Position numbers and translations under genes: made by a program
Notes under the pieces: generated by a model
Told to the model about the DNA's origin: nothing
Database searches by the model: none
The model's input: the letters and a program-made list of their open reading frames with translations, nothing else
Shown: in pieces, positions 1-11,591 of the stretch
Position numbering within the stretch: the stretch's first letter is position 1
Layout of the letters: the number at the start of each line of letters is the position of its first letter
Source: Saccharina japonica
Taxonomy: Eukaryota > Sar > Phaeophyceae > Laminariales > Laminariaceae
Length of the DNA stretch: 64,000 bases
NCBI GenBank assembly: GCA_008828725.1
Contig: MEHQ01002286.1
Location: 57,742 to 121,741, forward strand
Direction of reading: 5' to 3'

Positions 1-65
1 AGGAGCAGCACACGACGACAAGAAGAGTTGGACGCAAAATCGAGAAAAAAAGCAAAAACGGAAGC

Positions 66-93
66 TGTTGCTTCTCCTGCTCTGCTGCTCCTC

Positions 94-126
<33 letters not shown>

Positions 127-285
127 CGCTGCTGCTGGGGCTGCCGCTGCTGCTGGGGCGACCGCTGCTGCTGGGGCTGCCGCCACATAGCTGCAGCCAC
201 CGGTGCTGCTGCTTGCGGTCGTGGGATTGCAGCTGCGGCACTGCTGCGGTCATACCCCTGCCGCCGCCACCGTTGCTGGGCTGCC
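66..285. repeat. CTG/GCC triplet-rich low-complexity tract
   Basis: Runs of GCTGCTGCTG interrupted by CTGGGGCTGCCG fill this stretch. All three forward frames stay open and give poly-Leu, poly-Cys or poly-Ala-like peptides, as expected from a triplet repeat rather than a gene. It could be the edge of a coding exon with homopolymeric amino-acid runs lying mainly upstream of the window, but nothing here supports a specific product. Confidence 0.75.
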
Positions 286-723
286 GTTCCTCTCGTACGC
301 TACTTTTTGTTTGTTTCGTTGTTTGTTTGGTTTGCCGCATTGCCTCACCCCACTTCCCTTATTATTTTCGGAGGCGTCGCCTGCAGGATTTTGTTTACTT
401 CTATCGCAAACACACCGAAACCATGAGGGGAAGGGAATTCACTTTTTTGAGCGGAAGGAAAGTATATTTTTTTTTTACTTCTATCGCAAACACTCTAATG
501 TACTCGAGCTACTACTACTGTATATACCTGGTAGGTATATTTCTTATTTACTTACTACGAGTATGTATTCTATATATATAAATGTACTGAAAACTAGAAC
601 ACAAAAAAGTAGTTTGCTGCACACTAACGTTGATCACCGCTCCCAAATTCCATGTTGTCCCGGAAATCTCTTCCTGGTTTTCTCGTGGGGCTCTTGCCAT
701 GCTTTTAATCAAGGCTTGCCATG
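286..723. other. Intergenic stretch with a short direct repeat
   Basis: No gene recognised. The 19-bp word TTACTTCTATCGCAAACAC occurs twice, at 395-413 and 475-493, about 80 bp apart. The remainder is AT-rich with short TATA runs. Confidence 0.5.
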
Positions 724-970
724 AGCCGTTTGTCCGGGTCGGGCCGGGTCGGGCCGAGAGTTTTGAAAGTGTGATGGGTCGGGCCGGGCCGGGCCCAGAC
801 GTTTGAAGAATTGATGGGCCGGGCCGGGCCGGGTCGTGGCCCATCATCTGGAAAATTGATGGGCCGGGCTGGGCCGCGGCCCATCCTCTGAAAAATTGAT
901 GGGCCGGGCCAGTCCGCGGCCCATCTACTCGAAATTTGATGGGCCAGGCCGGGCCGGCCCATGAGATGTG
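724..970. repeat. GGGCCGGGCC satellite, block 1 (40-45 bp units)
   Basis: About five degenerate units begin with GATGGGYCGGGCCGGGCC near 772, 812, 858, 898 and 938. Each is followed by a GGCCCATC half and an A-rich spacer such as CTGGAAAATT. A unit can fold on itself because GATGGGCC at its start pairs with GGCCCATC in its middle. Open frames on both strands here (Pro/Arg/Gly-rich) are by-products of the repeat. Confidence 0.85.
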
Positions 971-1339
971 GACGCTATAGGGGGCACTCCGCCCGGTCCA
1001 TGAGGCGGCCCATGCTTTTTGACAGGCTGACCCGGACCGCTGACCATGCTATCCGGTGTGCAACTGTACCGATACTGCTACGTACTTTTATGTACACTGT
1101 CTGCCCATGAGGCGGCCCACATGTTTCAACGGGCCCGCCCAGGCCGCTGCCCATGAGATGTGGGGCAGTACTGCTACAACTACGACGTTTTGGGTGTGCC
1201 TGGGTCGCTATCGGCCAAAACACATCTACGTTCGTACGACGTGTCTCTTGCAAATCGCCTCGGATGCATAATATACTATGATGCCTTGTGAAAATGTCAG
1301 CCTACACTCATGCACCTTTTAGCACGGGACAAGCAAGAC
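971..1339. other. Spacer between the two GGGCC satellite blocks
   Basis: Holds scattered fragments of the same vocabulary, such as GCCCATGAGGCGGCCCA near 1003 and 1104, but no regular period. No gene recognised. It may be a decayed stretch of the satellite. Confidence 0.45.
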
Positions 1340-1690
1340 ATGGGCTGGCCCGTGGGTCGGCCCGTCAAATCCACGGGCCGGCCCATGAAAATAGTAGGGC
1401 CGGCCCTTATAGAACCCGTGTCTCATGGACCTCGCTGCCATGTGCTTGGCCGGGCCGGGCCAAGCCGGGCCTGGGAATATTTGAAAATGTGATGGGTTGG
1501 GCCGGGCCGCCGCCCGTCTTCTGAAACATTGGCGGGTCGGGCCCGGTCGCAGCCCATCCTCAAAACATTTGACGGGCCGGGCCGGGCCGTGACCCGCCAA
1601 AGTCAAAATATGATGGGCCCGGCCGGGCCGTAGCCCATCATATCGAAAATTGATGGGTCGGGCCGGCCTATCAGCGTCGGCCCATGACAA
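1340..1690. repeat. GGGCCGGGCC satellite, block 2 (about 40 bp units)
   Basis: Same family as 724-970. Units start near 1491, 1530, 1570, 1611 and 1651, with more degenerate GGCCGGCCC material from 1340. The conserved parts are a G-rich start, a repeated GGGCC core, a CCCATC half-palindrome and an AAAATT spacer. Spacing stays at 39-41 bp. Confidence 0.85.
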
Positions 1691-2417
1691 GCCCTGTTTG
1701 TACCAGGAAGGCTATTATAGTATATACGTATTTATATAACCTGCCATGTACTTGTATTGTGTATACCATGGTTATACTTGGTAGGCTTCCGGCATGTGGT
1801 GCGCTTGACATTATATGCGTAGTAAATATTGGGCAATTATACTCAAAAAGTGCGTCTTACACGCTTCTTTGTTTTGCCCTCTCGAAGTAGGCGGGCATCA
1901 TACCCCTTTAGTCGGACATACCGGTAAACATTATGCACTGCCGGTACAAGGTAGACAAGTACAAAGGGAAAGCAGACAAACAAACAGACAAACGAAAACT
2001 AAAACGAAACAAAATCATGACGCATGACCTATTATGGTCAAACTAAATGGTCGTGCACGAACACTTAGCCCAGGGCAGGCATCGCTCGAACACCCCAATC
2101 CAAGCTTCCTCGTCTACTTGACACTCATGAGAGAAACACAGTTTATTACGAGTGGAGCACGTTGGGACAGAGTCCCGCCGTCAGAGTCAGACCAGGAGAA
2201 AGACTGACCGCTGTGTGTGATGTTCCACAGCAGCAGCAAGCAGCTACGGCGAAATGGCCGAAAACACTAAATCGCCGGCGAGAAGGAAACCCGAACAAAA
2301 CTAGCCTTTGGCGAAAAGGGGACCGCACAATTTGTTTCGCCGTGCGTGGCGAAAACACATGCGGCACCAAACAACGGAGGTGCGGCAATGTGCACTTTGA
2401 CCCAGGCTTATATACAC
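1691..2417. other. Intergenic, no gene recognised
   Basis: Open frames on both strands at about 2146-2452 have no motif I recognise. No repeats stand out apart from short A-rich runs near 1990-2020. Confidence 0.4.
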
Positions 2418-3005
2418 ACAAATTTTGTGTACATACTCGAGCTGTGCGTTAAGTGGAATTGTCACGGAATAAGTGTGCCAGCGCACCGCCGCACGGAGTA
2501 GGTATACTCAACCCTGCTTGGTATACGAGTACACGAAGTACAGAACAGGACACCTAACTATTAATAGCAAGAAACAGGCTAAAAGGAAAGGCAGGCTAAT
2601 ATTTGTAAAAACATACTGGTAAGAAATTATGGAGTCGTTGTCTTGAAATTTGTGTAGAAATCACCCTGTCTCAAAATACGAAATCCAGCCTGGACCATAT
2701 TTCCTGTTTCTTATTAGGTGTCCTGTACTGTGGCCTTTTATGCTTGGTGTCGTCGCCGTAGGAAGGGGACACACCCCACATCCCACATACATGAATTCTA
2801 CAGCCTCAGATTGTGTCCCCCTCATACGGGATGTACATCCTACATGAGGACATATAAAATCCGTAAGTACGCGCGATCGAAGTATTACACTCAGCTAGCA
2901 AAGATGAGCTTCGACGAAATCCTCGAGCTCACAGCTGTTGCTTTTTAATTTTTCAAATACATACACATACTCCAGGGGCGGCCGAGGATTTGGATATCAT
3001 ACACC

Positions 3006-3008
<3 letters not shown>

Positions 3009-3037
<29 letters not shown>
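3009..3037. repeat. Homopolymer C29 in IR1 left arm
   Basis: An uninterrupted run of 29 C. Its partner in the right arm is G18 at 5140-5157. The length difference is likely polymerase or sequencing slippage. Confidence 0.9.
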
Positions 3038-4193
3038 GCCCCCAGAGGCCGAAAACAAACTTTTTACTATTTTTTTTTGTTTTTTTCGTGTACGAATATA
3101 CCTTGTGTATACTGGTGGTGTATCCGGTGTATCCAGCAGGGTGTGTCGGTCAGTATCGGTGTATATTTGGTGTAACAGCTAGTACCGGACAGATGCAAAC
3201 CCTCGCAACAAGTCAAATAACGTACGAGTAACATCACATCTCCGACAGATAGGTACAGGATATTTACAGAAGCAGTAAGATTGTCTACTCGTACCAGGTG
3301 GTTCGTGCAACACGGCGCTCACGTCCCCACACAGAACCAACATGAAACAACCCGAGCAACGATTCGCAGTGTTCTACCAGGTTATACTGCTGTAGCGCCG
3401 GTCAAAAATAAATATTCTCCGCACGCACAGCAGCAGTGCACTATTAATACTACTGTAGTACCGCTACGTAGGGCAGACCGGGGCAATTACTCGTACAAGT
3501 AGTGCTACCGAGATATAGTAGTATCGATATTGTGAGTAAAAGGGTCTACCCACACCAGTATGAATACATACGTGGCTCGTCTAAATTCGGCATCCAAGTC
3601 CCCACCCAGAAACACAGGAAGCAACGGCTTGCATTGTTCGACTGCTGTAGCTGCGGGAAGCGCTACGAGTACTGCTTGCTGCTGTAGTACCAAGATTTAC
3701 CTGTGCGAGCAAGCATGCTGCTGCAGTTCGGTGGTAAGGCAAGGCAACATGGTTATATGAGGTACCACAGGTACGTACCGGAATATACGAGTATGATACC
3801 AGTATTACTAAGGGGGGCTTTCCGCTGCCGGCCCAGGCCGTCCGCCCAGCCGTCCCGAAGCGAGCAGGGAATAGGCCCGCAATAACATCAAGTTAGTCTA
3901 ACGGATTGCCCAAAAGGGGCCCGAGGGCTAAAGGACCAGTATCTGCCAAGCAGGGCCTCGAGACACGAGTGTTACTCGATAGTGTAATATAGAGAGCACT
4001 CGCACTGAGACTCACACTCGCGCAGATAAGATCCCGGTTAAAATGTCACACGATTAATCGCAAGATCTCTTCTCTGTTCGTTCAGCGTCTCTCAGTGCTC
4101 TTCAATTATCACCTCGCTCGTGAGGTGTCCATCCTAATCATATATGGGCGGCAGATCTTTGCACTCTCTACTGCGAGGCATGTCTCTGACACT

Positions 4194-4266
4194 CTCTTTT
4201 TTGCATCATTATTACGCAGGAATCAACAATACAAACTGGGTCTCTTCAACGGTCCCTTGGCATCGT
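4194..4266 (+). repeat. 70-bp sequence shared with the IR2 loop edge
   Basis: Located in the IR1 loop. It contains GGAATCAACAATACAAACTG and ends with CCCTTGGCATCG. An almost identical copy in the same orientation lies at 11522-11590, exactly against the start of the IR2 right arm. The last 20 bp (GGTCCCTTGGCATCGTAAAC) recur immediately at about 4290-4310. Confidence 0.8.
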
Positions 4267-4284
4267 AAACTGGAGCCTTAGCCT

Positions 4285-4385
4285 CTCGGTCCCTTGGCAT
4301 CGTAAACTACCTGATGTATTGCCGGCCTTATTCCTCCTTCGTTCGCCGACGGCCTGGGCCGGCGGCGAAGCCCCCTGTGTATCTG
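4285..4385 (+). repeat. Repeat with GC-rich near-palindrome (family U)
   Basis: Contains CCTTGGCATCGTAAACT, then a CCTCCTTCG stretch, then a 30-bp near-palindrome at about 4341-4370 with arms TTCGCCGACGGCC and GGCCGGCGGCGAA. A second copy lies on the opposite strand at 52686-52790. The palindrome lies at the inner edge of the IR1 right arm; the left-arm partner near 3820-3850 is diverged. Confidence 0.7.
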
Positions 4386-5750
4386 GTATCATATACTCGT
4401 ATAACCGGTACGTACCTGTGGTACCTCATATAACCATGTTGCCTTGCCTTACCACCGAGTGCAGCAGCATGCTTGCTCGCACAGGGAATCTTGGTACTAC
4501 AGCAGCAAGCAGTACTCGTAGCGCTTCCCCAGCTACAGCAGTCGAACATTGCAAGCCGTTGCTTCGTGTGTTTCTGGGTGGGGACTTGGATGCCTATTTA
4601 GACGAGCCACGTATGTATTCATACTGGTGTGGTAGACCCTTTTACTCACAATCTCGATACTACTATATCTCGGTAGCACTACTCGTACTTGTACGAGTAA
4701 TTGCCCCGGTCTGCCCTACGTAGCGGTACTACAGTAGTATTAATACTGCACTGCTGCTGTACGTGCGGAGAATATTTATTTTTGACCGGCGCTACAGCAG
4801 TATAACCTTGTAGAACACTGCGAATCGTTGCTCGGGTTGTTTATGTTGGTTCTGTGTGGGGACGTGAGCGCCGTGTTGCACGAACCACCTGGTACGAGTA
4901 GACAATCTTACTGCTTCGTAAATATCCTGTACCTATCTGTGGAGATGTGATGTTACTCGTACGTTATTTGACTTGTGCGAGGGTTTGCATCTGTCCGGTA
5001 CTGCTGTTACACCAAAATACACCGATACTGACCGACACACCCTGCTGGATACACCGATACACCACCGTATACACAAGGTATATTCGTACACGAAAAAAAA
5101 AAAAAAAATGTAAAATTTGTTTTTTTCGGCCTCTGGGGCGGGGGGGGGGGGGGGGGGTGGTGTACTGGATCGATCCCATACATCTCTCGGACTCAGTTCG
5201 TGAGTATATGTATGTATTTGAAAAATTAAAAAGCAACAGCTGTGAGCTCGAGGATTTCGTCGAAGCTCATCTTTGCTAGCTGAGTGTAATACTTCGATCG
5301 CGCGTACTTACGGATTTTATATGTCCTCATGTAGGATGTACATCCCGTATGAGGGAGACACAATCTGAGGCTGTAGAATTCATGTATGTGGGATGTGGGG
5401 TGTGTCCCCTTCCTACGGCGACGGCACCAAGCATAAAAGGCCACAGTACAGGACACCTAATAAGAAACAGGAAATACGGTCCAGGCTGGATTTCGTATTT
5501 TGAGACAGGGTGATTTCTACACTAATTTCGAGACAACGACTCCATAATTTCTTATGTTTTTACAAATATTAGCCTGCCTTTCCTGTTAGCCTGTTTCTTG
5601 CTGTTAATAGTTAGGTGTCCTGTTCTGTACTCCGTGTACTCGTATACCAAGCAGGGTTGAGTATACCTACTCCGTGCGGCGGTGCGCTGGCACACTTATT
5701 CCGTGACAATTCCACTTAACGCACAGCTCGAGTATGTACACAAAATTTGT

Positions 5751-7928
5751 TGAGAAGCACGATGTACCCCGAGTGGTGTTCCATGTGAAGTCCTAGGTAC
5801 CATGATGCACCCACCCTATGAGATGTCTCACAGGATGCCGGGGGACGTCTCAACGGTATTTCGTTGATCAGCGCCACATAATAGCTTATGAGATCCTATA
5901 CCTAGTAGTTCGTCGTGGAAGTCCCATGAATTCCAATGCGAAGTTCCATGGGAAACACAGTGCATCCCGTGGACCTTTTCATGGGACTCTTGATTTCCCA
6001 CGGGATCTTTTGCAAACTCCCATGTGAATGTAGGACATCTCACGGGCAGTCCCGTCGGGCTCCACGGGATCTTCATGGGAAGTAAAATGCTCTATGGGAA
6101 ACGTCACGCAAAGCGCAATGCATCTCAGCATGAGAAATACAAGTCTTGACATGATAAGTTCCGTAAAACTTCCCACGCCAAACATTGCACTCCCCATGAT
6201 TTGCATCGCGTTCGTATGAGATTTCCCGTGGAAATCATTGTGCTTCCCATGGGATGCATTATATTCCTATATGGGAGGTCGCATAAGGTCCCATGGGAAC
6301 GTTAATGGCATGCATTGTGCTTCCCGTCGAGCTTACCCATCGGAATTCATGGGGCTTCTCAGAGAGGAAACATACGATTCTATGAGTTGTTCTGTTGAAC
6401 GTTCCCTGGGAAGGCCGTTGAGATGTTCCGTGTGAGATCCCGTGGGACTTCCCGTGGGTGCATCGGGGTACCTAAGACTTCGCACGGGGCGTTGCGTCGT
6501 ATTTCCCATGAGATGCGTTGAGCTTCCCATGGGGTGTCCCATGGAACTTTCCATGTAACATGGGACTTGCCATCTCACATGGGACTTGTCATATCACATG
6601 GGGCGTGTCAAGGGACTTCCTGTGGAATGGATTGTGGTACCCGTAGAATTTCTAATGGGAGCCCAGGTGACGTCCGATGGGATAGATGAGTCGTGATCCT
6701 CATTAGGTGCATCGAGCGTTCTGTGGAACTACTACGGGGGACCATAGTAAATAGGACCAAGCATATTGTTAGTAAAAATTGGGAAATAGATAGGTTTTTG
6801 TATATACGGTAAGTCCTACCTGGTATTTAGTATGGACCCCCGTAAGAGCCACCTTTCCGTGGGAAGACAAGGCACAGAGGAGGCCCATGGGAAACCCCAT
6901 GGGGAAGTGAAAAGCCGCAAAGAACTATTTCCATGGGGAGTGTATCTCCCGAATCGCCATACAATGATATGTCCCATGGGATTCTTGAAGACATCCCGTG
7001 GGAGCTCACGGGATTCCTCATTTGGGTTCTCCATAGGACTTTCTGTGCACCCACGGGAAGTCCTACAGGGCGTCCTTCGGTATGGTATAACCCCATGTGG
7101 TAGCGTGCGCGGTGTACCATGGGAACCCGTTTAAACTTTCCTCGGGAAACGTCGTGGGATATCCCATGAGGCGTTTGGTTCGCATGGGAAGTAGGACAGA
7201 ATCTCCATGGGATAACGCAAACGACATGTCACGCCAACGGCCTGGACATAGAGCCTGGACGCGGCTTGGGATTTAACCCATTAAGAACTGAAAAAATGTC
7301 CCACACTAATTCCGAGTGATTTGTCTCTACAAATTCGTGGGACTAGTTCTTTAGGGGTTAAGCGCGGAAGAAGGTACAGCAGTGGAGCTTGTACAATATT
7401 ATTGAGAAGGAATGAGCAAGGGCAGCAATTGAAAATTGATGCAGGATAAGCTGGAAGCACTACTAACAGGTACATAAGGGGGTTCCATTTTGTGCATGTA
7501 CTACAGTACGTACGTATAGGTTTTATTTTCGGTTTGGTTTCCCGTGGTTTTATTTTTCTTCTATCTGGGAATGTTTTTTAAGTGGTCAATGTCGAAGCTC
7601 ATGCTGCACATTGATTGGAGGATGGAAAACGCAGTACCATACAATAATTACATTGATAATACCATGGTGGGAAGTCCTATGCGAAGTCCCATTGGTCCAT
7701 GGGAACTTCCCGTGGGAAAACGTGTACCTCATGGGATATCCCACGGGATCCCTTGGGTACGAATATATTGAATATTGTCGCATTGAATATCCCATATGGG
7801 ACGTCCCGTGAGAAACCCATGAACACTTGTTCAACCATGCCACTCACAGGCTTGAATCCCTCATTGTGCGATTTTTTTATGACTTGGTATGTACGTCGCA
7901 TCGACTTGGGCTCGTTCAACGAAACGCC
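5751..7928 (+). repeat. IR2 left arm: CATGGGA-word element, copy A
   Basis: This is the reverse complement of 11592-13765 with very high identity; an 85-codon frame shared by both arms differs by one residue. The arm starts TGAGAAGCACGATG at 5751 and ends at CAACGAAACGCC at 7928. From about 5940 to 7200 and 7660 to 7820 it is packed with degenerate 10-bp palindromes TCCCATGGGA, TCCCGTGGGA and TCCCACGGGA every 15-30 bp. Between these lies a TTAA-bounded MITE (7273-7361). Many overlapping short frames on both strands are unrelated to one another, so I read the element as non-coding. A direct, diverged copy at 20213-22400 aligns from about 6240 through the loop to about 8420, so the original element extends past the palindrome arm. 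Confidence 0.85.
7273..7361 (-). mobile_element. TTAA-bounded MITE (family T), copy 1
   Basis: An 89-bp element bounded by TTAA at both ends. Termini read TTAACCCATTAAGAACTG and (reverse complement of the right end) TTAACCCCTAAAGAACTAG. The interior word CCCACACTAATTCC is shared with the other copies at 12155-12243, 24230-24316 and 38140-38305. TTAA target sites followed by termini starting CCC are typical of piggyBac-type elements; no transposase is present, so the assignment is by ends only. Confidence 0.7.
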
Positions 7929-9059
7929 AAAAATTCGAAATTTCGAATCGCCGTGCAAAGTGTGTATACTCGTATGGCTTCCTGCTAAATAAAGTTCTTC
8001 TTTTGGAGGGTTATTGTTCCTACCTGGAGTATGATGATACTGCGAATGTCAGTGTGGCTTTGGGAAGCGAGAGAGATCTGAGCTGGACATTGTGGAAGGG
8101 CAAATATGTAACTGGTGCTTCGTAGGTATATACTTCGTACGTAGTATGCAATGACACTAATATATATAATATATAGTACGTTGTTCTGAAATCTGTATTA
8201 TTATATGTCATATCCGACGACACAGACGACACCGAACGAACAAGTTGGCAGTCACGTCATCTTTTTTCGATGCGTTATGTGCCTATCGATCTCCTCCTTC
8301 CTTTCTACGAGAAATTCCGTCCTCTCTTTAAAGCTATGCTTTGTACGACTTCAACAAGATGCTAACATGATAGCACCGACCAGCACCGACCGACCAAGCG
8401 AAATCTCCAGATTTTGATAGTACCATACCATACAGTACAACAATATTAATAGGTGTAGCCCGGCCGTAAGCTGGAAATGTTATATACAAGTTATAATACA
8501 TAAATATATCAATATAACTTCAATGTTATATTACAAGAGTAATCGAGGGTGGTACGAAAAAATCTTCAGACACTAAATTGTTTTTTTCGACACCTCACGT
8601 CGAATTGTTCAACTTTTACGTTTTGACAAGGGGGGGGGGGTACCTGAGACCATCCCCTCCCCTCTACGCCTATACAAACCTATATAAAACTGAACACAGG
8701 GGACGGTAGAGGGCCGTCCCCCCCCCCCCCTGCTTGATACAAGGCCTTCCATACTACTACAATACCAGGGGCGGCCGCAGGCNTATGAGCTGCAGCTGCG
8801 TAGAGGCAGCGACGCTGCAGCAGGAGAGTCGAGGGAGAGTAGTGAGCGGTACAAAGGAGCTATGAGCTCGATCGAAGGTGCGACCAGAAGGTCCCGAAGA
8901 GCCGTGGGGTCCACAGGCTTGGATGGATAAGCACTGCCGAAGAAGGTCGCGACGGACGGGGCCTCGTTATCATTCCAGTCAAGTCTAGGTATAGTGTCGA
9001 CGCCTTGATGCCCTATACTCGCCCTTGCCCTATATCGAGTATACTTCGAAGTATACAGT
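7929..9059. other. IR2 loop, proximal part: 3' extension of the CATGGGA element
   Basis: 7929-8420 aligns directly with 21640-22400 (shared words include CCGACGACACAGACGACACC and ACATTGTGGAAGGGCAA), so it belongs to copy A and was not included in the inverted duplication. 8420-9059 has G10 and C10 runs (8631-8640, 8720-8730) and one unknown base at 8783. No gene is recognised; the Leu/Ser-rich minus-strand frame at 8609-8914 spans the unknown base and shows no domain. Confidence 0.55.
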
Positions 9060-9270
9060 ATGGATACGACTTATTAGAATATATTTATAATGGATCTCAG
9101 TAAATCGTCAGTTCTCCACGCTCGGGCCATTTGCATATCTCAGGAAAACCGGACTTCTCGACGCCCGTGCCTCGCGGTCCGCATTCTTACCCCCCGCCGT
9201 AGTTGAGATTTTTTTGCCGCCACCGTGGTGAAATTTTTCATTCTATTGATTTAATGTGTGAGGATGAAAC
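9060..9270 (-). repeat. Dispersed repeat (family V), copy 1
   Basis: Reverse complement of about 53885-54110. Shared words include CTCGGGCCATTTGCATATCT, the CTTCTCGACG region and a TTCATTCTATTGATTTAATG-like end. The flanks from 9270 to 9440 repeat the phrases CCGAAATTTTC and TTATCCAAGTT in a looser way. Confidence 0.7.
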
Positions 9271-9979
9271 CGCTCCGCTCCGTCATCCGGACTGCTTACA
9301 GTGATGAGATTGTTTTTCCCCCCGCCTCTGAACTTTCGAAGTTTTTTATCCAAGTTCGATTTCTTTTCCCCCCGGTCCGAAATTTTCTATCCAAGTTTTA
9401 TTAATATCTTCATCCGACTTTCATGAGGAGTTTGTGTGGGGATGAAAATTTAGCACCGCTCTACGATATATACCAGTCATGGTACTTAACAAGTACGAGT
9501 ACTAATTTTGCTGCTATTAATATATTATCACCTGAAGAAGACATTAATTAATCGGGTCAGCTTTTTCATTCTGAATGAATATATGCGAATCCCCATAACG
9601 GGACTCCAGTCCTATAAGGACTAAGTTGTTGTTGCTGTTGTTGTTGTACGTTGTTTACGTTGTTGTACGTAATGTTTTTTTTTTTGGTGTCGCTACGTAC
9701 GAGTTCGACTACGAGTTCGTGTTTTCGTATGTTGGGTATTTTTTTGTGTCGCTATACCAGGTTATTATTATTTGAAGTACCCCTTTACGTATTACGTAGT
9801 GATACCAATTATTATTTTTTCAATTAAACAGGTATTATTATTTTTATATACTACAGACGTAGACTTTTTGTACCAGGTATATATATGTATGATGTTGCCC
9901 ATTTAATGGTTGTTATGTTGTTGTTGTTGTTGTTGAGCTTTTCAATTTTCGCTTCGGTTTGTAGAGGGGATGCCATGTG
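9271..9979. other. IR2 loop, central part
   Basis: AT-rich, with tandem TTG and TACG words near 9627-9665 and 9913-9935. No gene recognised. Confidence 0.45.
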
Positions 9980-11300
9980 TCCTTTTTCTCCATGGCTTTG
10001 GCTTCTTGGGCATAACTCTCCGGAAAGCGAGCGCGAGAACGAGTCAAATGGATGCGGCTGTTGTCTGTCGCGTGTCGCACGAGAAAAAAAACGTATTTAT
10101 GCTTCTTGCGGTATCCCTGCCGTATTTTAGACACATGAGCGTAGATGGATATGGCAGTTGTACGTCGTGTGTTGTAANGGTAGTAAACGGTTTTTTATAT
10201 TTTGATTGTTTTGTCGATTTTCGTATATGGGTGTGGCGGTTGTCTGTCGTGTGTCGCACGTGAAATACGTTCGTTCATCCACGATAGCGGTAGAGTGAAC
10301 TAATAATATTCTGTTCGTGGGATTTTATTTCATGGCTGCCGGACACGAAGAGCGTAGATGGATGTGGCGGTTGTCCGTCGTGTTAGCACGGGAAATGTTT
10401 TCGTTTTATCCCACGGTATTGCGGTAGAGTGGTATATTCTGTTCGTGGATTATTTTTTTCATGGTGCGGCTTCTTGGGTTAGGACTGCCGTAACACATGG
10501 GCGTAGATGGATGTGGCGGTTGTCTGTCCGTGTGTCGCACGGGAAATCGTTTTTGTTTTTCCCACGGTATTGCGGTAGGGTGGACGTTCTGTTCGTGGCG
10601 GTTGTCCGGCGTGTGTCGCACGGGAGAGCGCTTTTCTATTTTGATTGTTTCGTCGAATTCTTCGATGTTGTCAGTCTTGGACATCACTGCCTAGACACAT
10701 GAGCGTAAATGGATGCGACGGTTGTCTGCCGGGTGTCGCACGTTTAATCATTTTCGTTTTATCCCACGGTATGCGTAGGCAGGTAGAGTGGAATATTCTG
10801 TTCGTGGATTACTTGTTTTCATGGGTTTGGTTTCTTGGGCACCACTGAGTAGACACATGAGCGTAGATGGATGTGGCGGTTGTCTGTCGTGTGTCGCACG
10901 GAATTAGTTTTTGTTTTATCCCACGGTATTGCGGTGGGGTGGTATATTCTGTTCGTGGCGGCTGTCCGGCGTGTGTTGCACGGAAAACGCTTTTTATATT
11001 TTAATTGTTTTGTCGATTTCTCGATTTGTTAGGCGGTTGACTGTCGTGTGCAGCACGGGAAATCGTTTTCGTTTTATCCACTGGTAGTAGCGGTTGATGA
11101 GTGGAATATTCCATTCGTGGCATTCGTGGATTTTTCATGGCTTTGGCTTCTTGGGCACCATTGCCGGACACGAGAGCGTAGATGGATGTGGCGTTGGTCT
11201 AGCGTGTGTTGCATGGTGTTGCATGGTGTTGCACGGAAAAACACACCTATATTTTGATGTTTTGTGCTTTTTTACATGGATGGGTTGGGCTTCTTTCGCG
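9980..11300 (+). repeat. Degenerate 150-210 bp tandem array in the IR2 loop
   Basis: A compound unit recurs with changing spacing. Its parts are GTAGATGGATGTGGCGGTTG, GTCGTGTGTCGCACGGGAAA, ATCCCACGGTATTGCGGT, ATATTCTGTTCGTGG and TTCATGGCTTTGGCTTCTTG. Starts of the GTAGATGGAT word (or a close variant) lie near 10141, 10354, 10503, 10705, 10863 and 11178. The GTGTGTCGCACGGG word occurs about ten times, some units being partial. An unknown base sits at 10178. Multiple frames stay open locally, but none is conserved between units, so I read it as satellite-like. Confidence 0.8.
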
Positions 11301-11521
11301 TCACTCCTTTAGTTGTCTGTCGTGCGTTGTGGGAAGTGGCTTGGGTATACCATATTTTAGAGTCCGTCGATTTTATTCCATGGTTTGGCTTTGCTTGCCT
11401 CATTGCGTTGCTTTGTGTGTTTTCTTGCTGGAGAGTGTGACTTTGATTGGGGCTCATTTATTGCGTCAGGGATCAATAATCGACAATATTTTACCGGGAC
11501 TTCTTTCGATGTTATGGGCCT

Positions 11522-11590
11522 TTTTTGCATCATTCATTACGTCAGGAATCAACAATACAAACTGGGTCTCTTCAACGGTCCCTTGGCATC
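11522..11590 (+). repeat. 70-bp sequence shared with the IR1 loop
   Basis: Same orientation and near identity with 4196-4265. It stops exactly where the IR2 right arm begins (GGCGTTTCG at 11592). A diverged half-copy (TTTATTGCGTCAGGGATCAA) precedes it at 11456-11480. Confidence 0.8.
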
Positions 11591-11591
11591 G

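Larger units (their letters stand above)
2418..5750. repeat. IR1: foldback palindrome with 1.4-kb arms
   Basis: The left arm (2418 to about 3850) reads as the reverse complement of the right arm (about 4335 to 5750). The outer ends are ACAAATTTTGTGT at 2418-2430 and ACACAAAATTTGT at 5738-5750. Matching anchors along the arms include the word TTAAGTGGAATTGTCACGGA, a homopolymer (C29 at 3009-3037, G18 at 5140-5157), and a shared 76-codon open frame at 2718-2948 (+) and 5226-5456 (-) that differs by one residue. The loop is about 480 bp. No transposase is visible. I see no clear target-site duplication, and the right end directly abuts IR2. It could be a foldback-type non-autonomous transposon or an inverted duplication made by replication or repair. 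Confidence 0.88.

Noticed and set aside
1..300. Poly-Leu/poly-Cys protein from the CTG tract
   Set aside because: All three frames are open because of the triplet repeat; no independent evidence for a gene.
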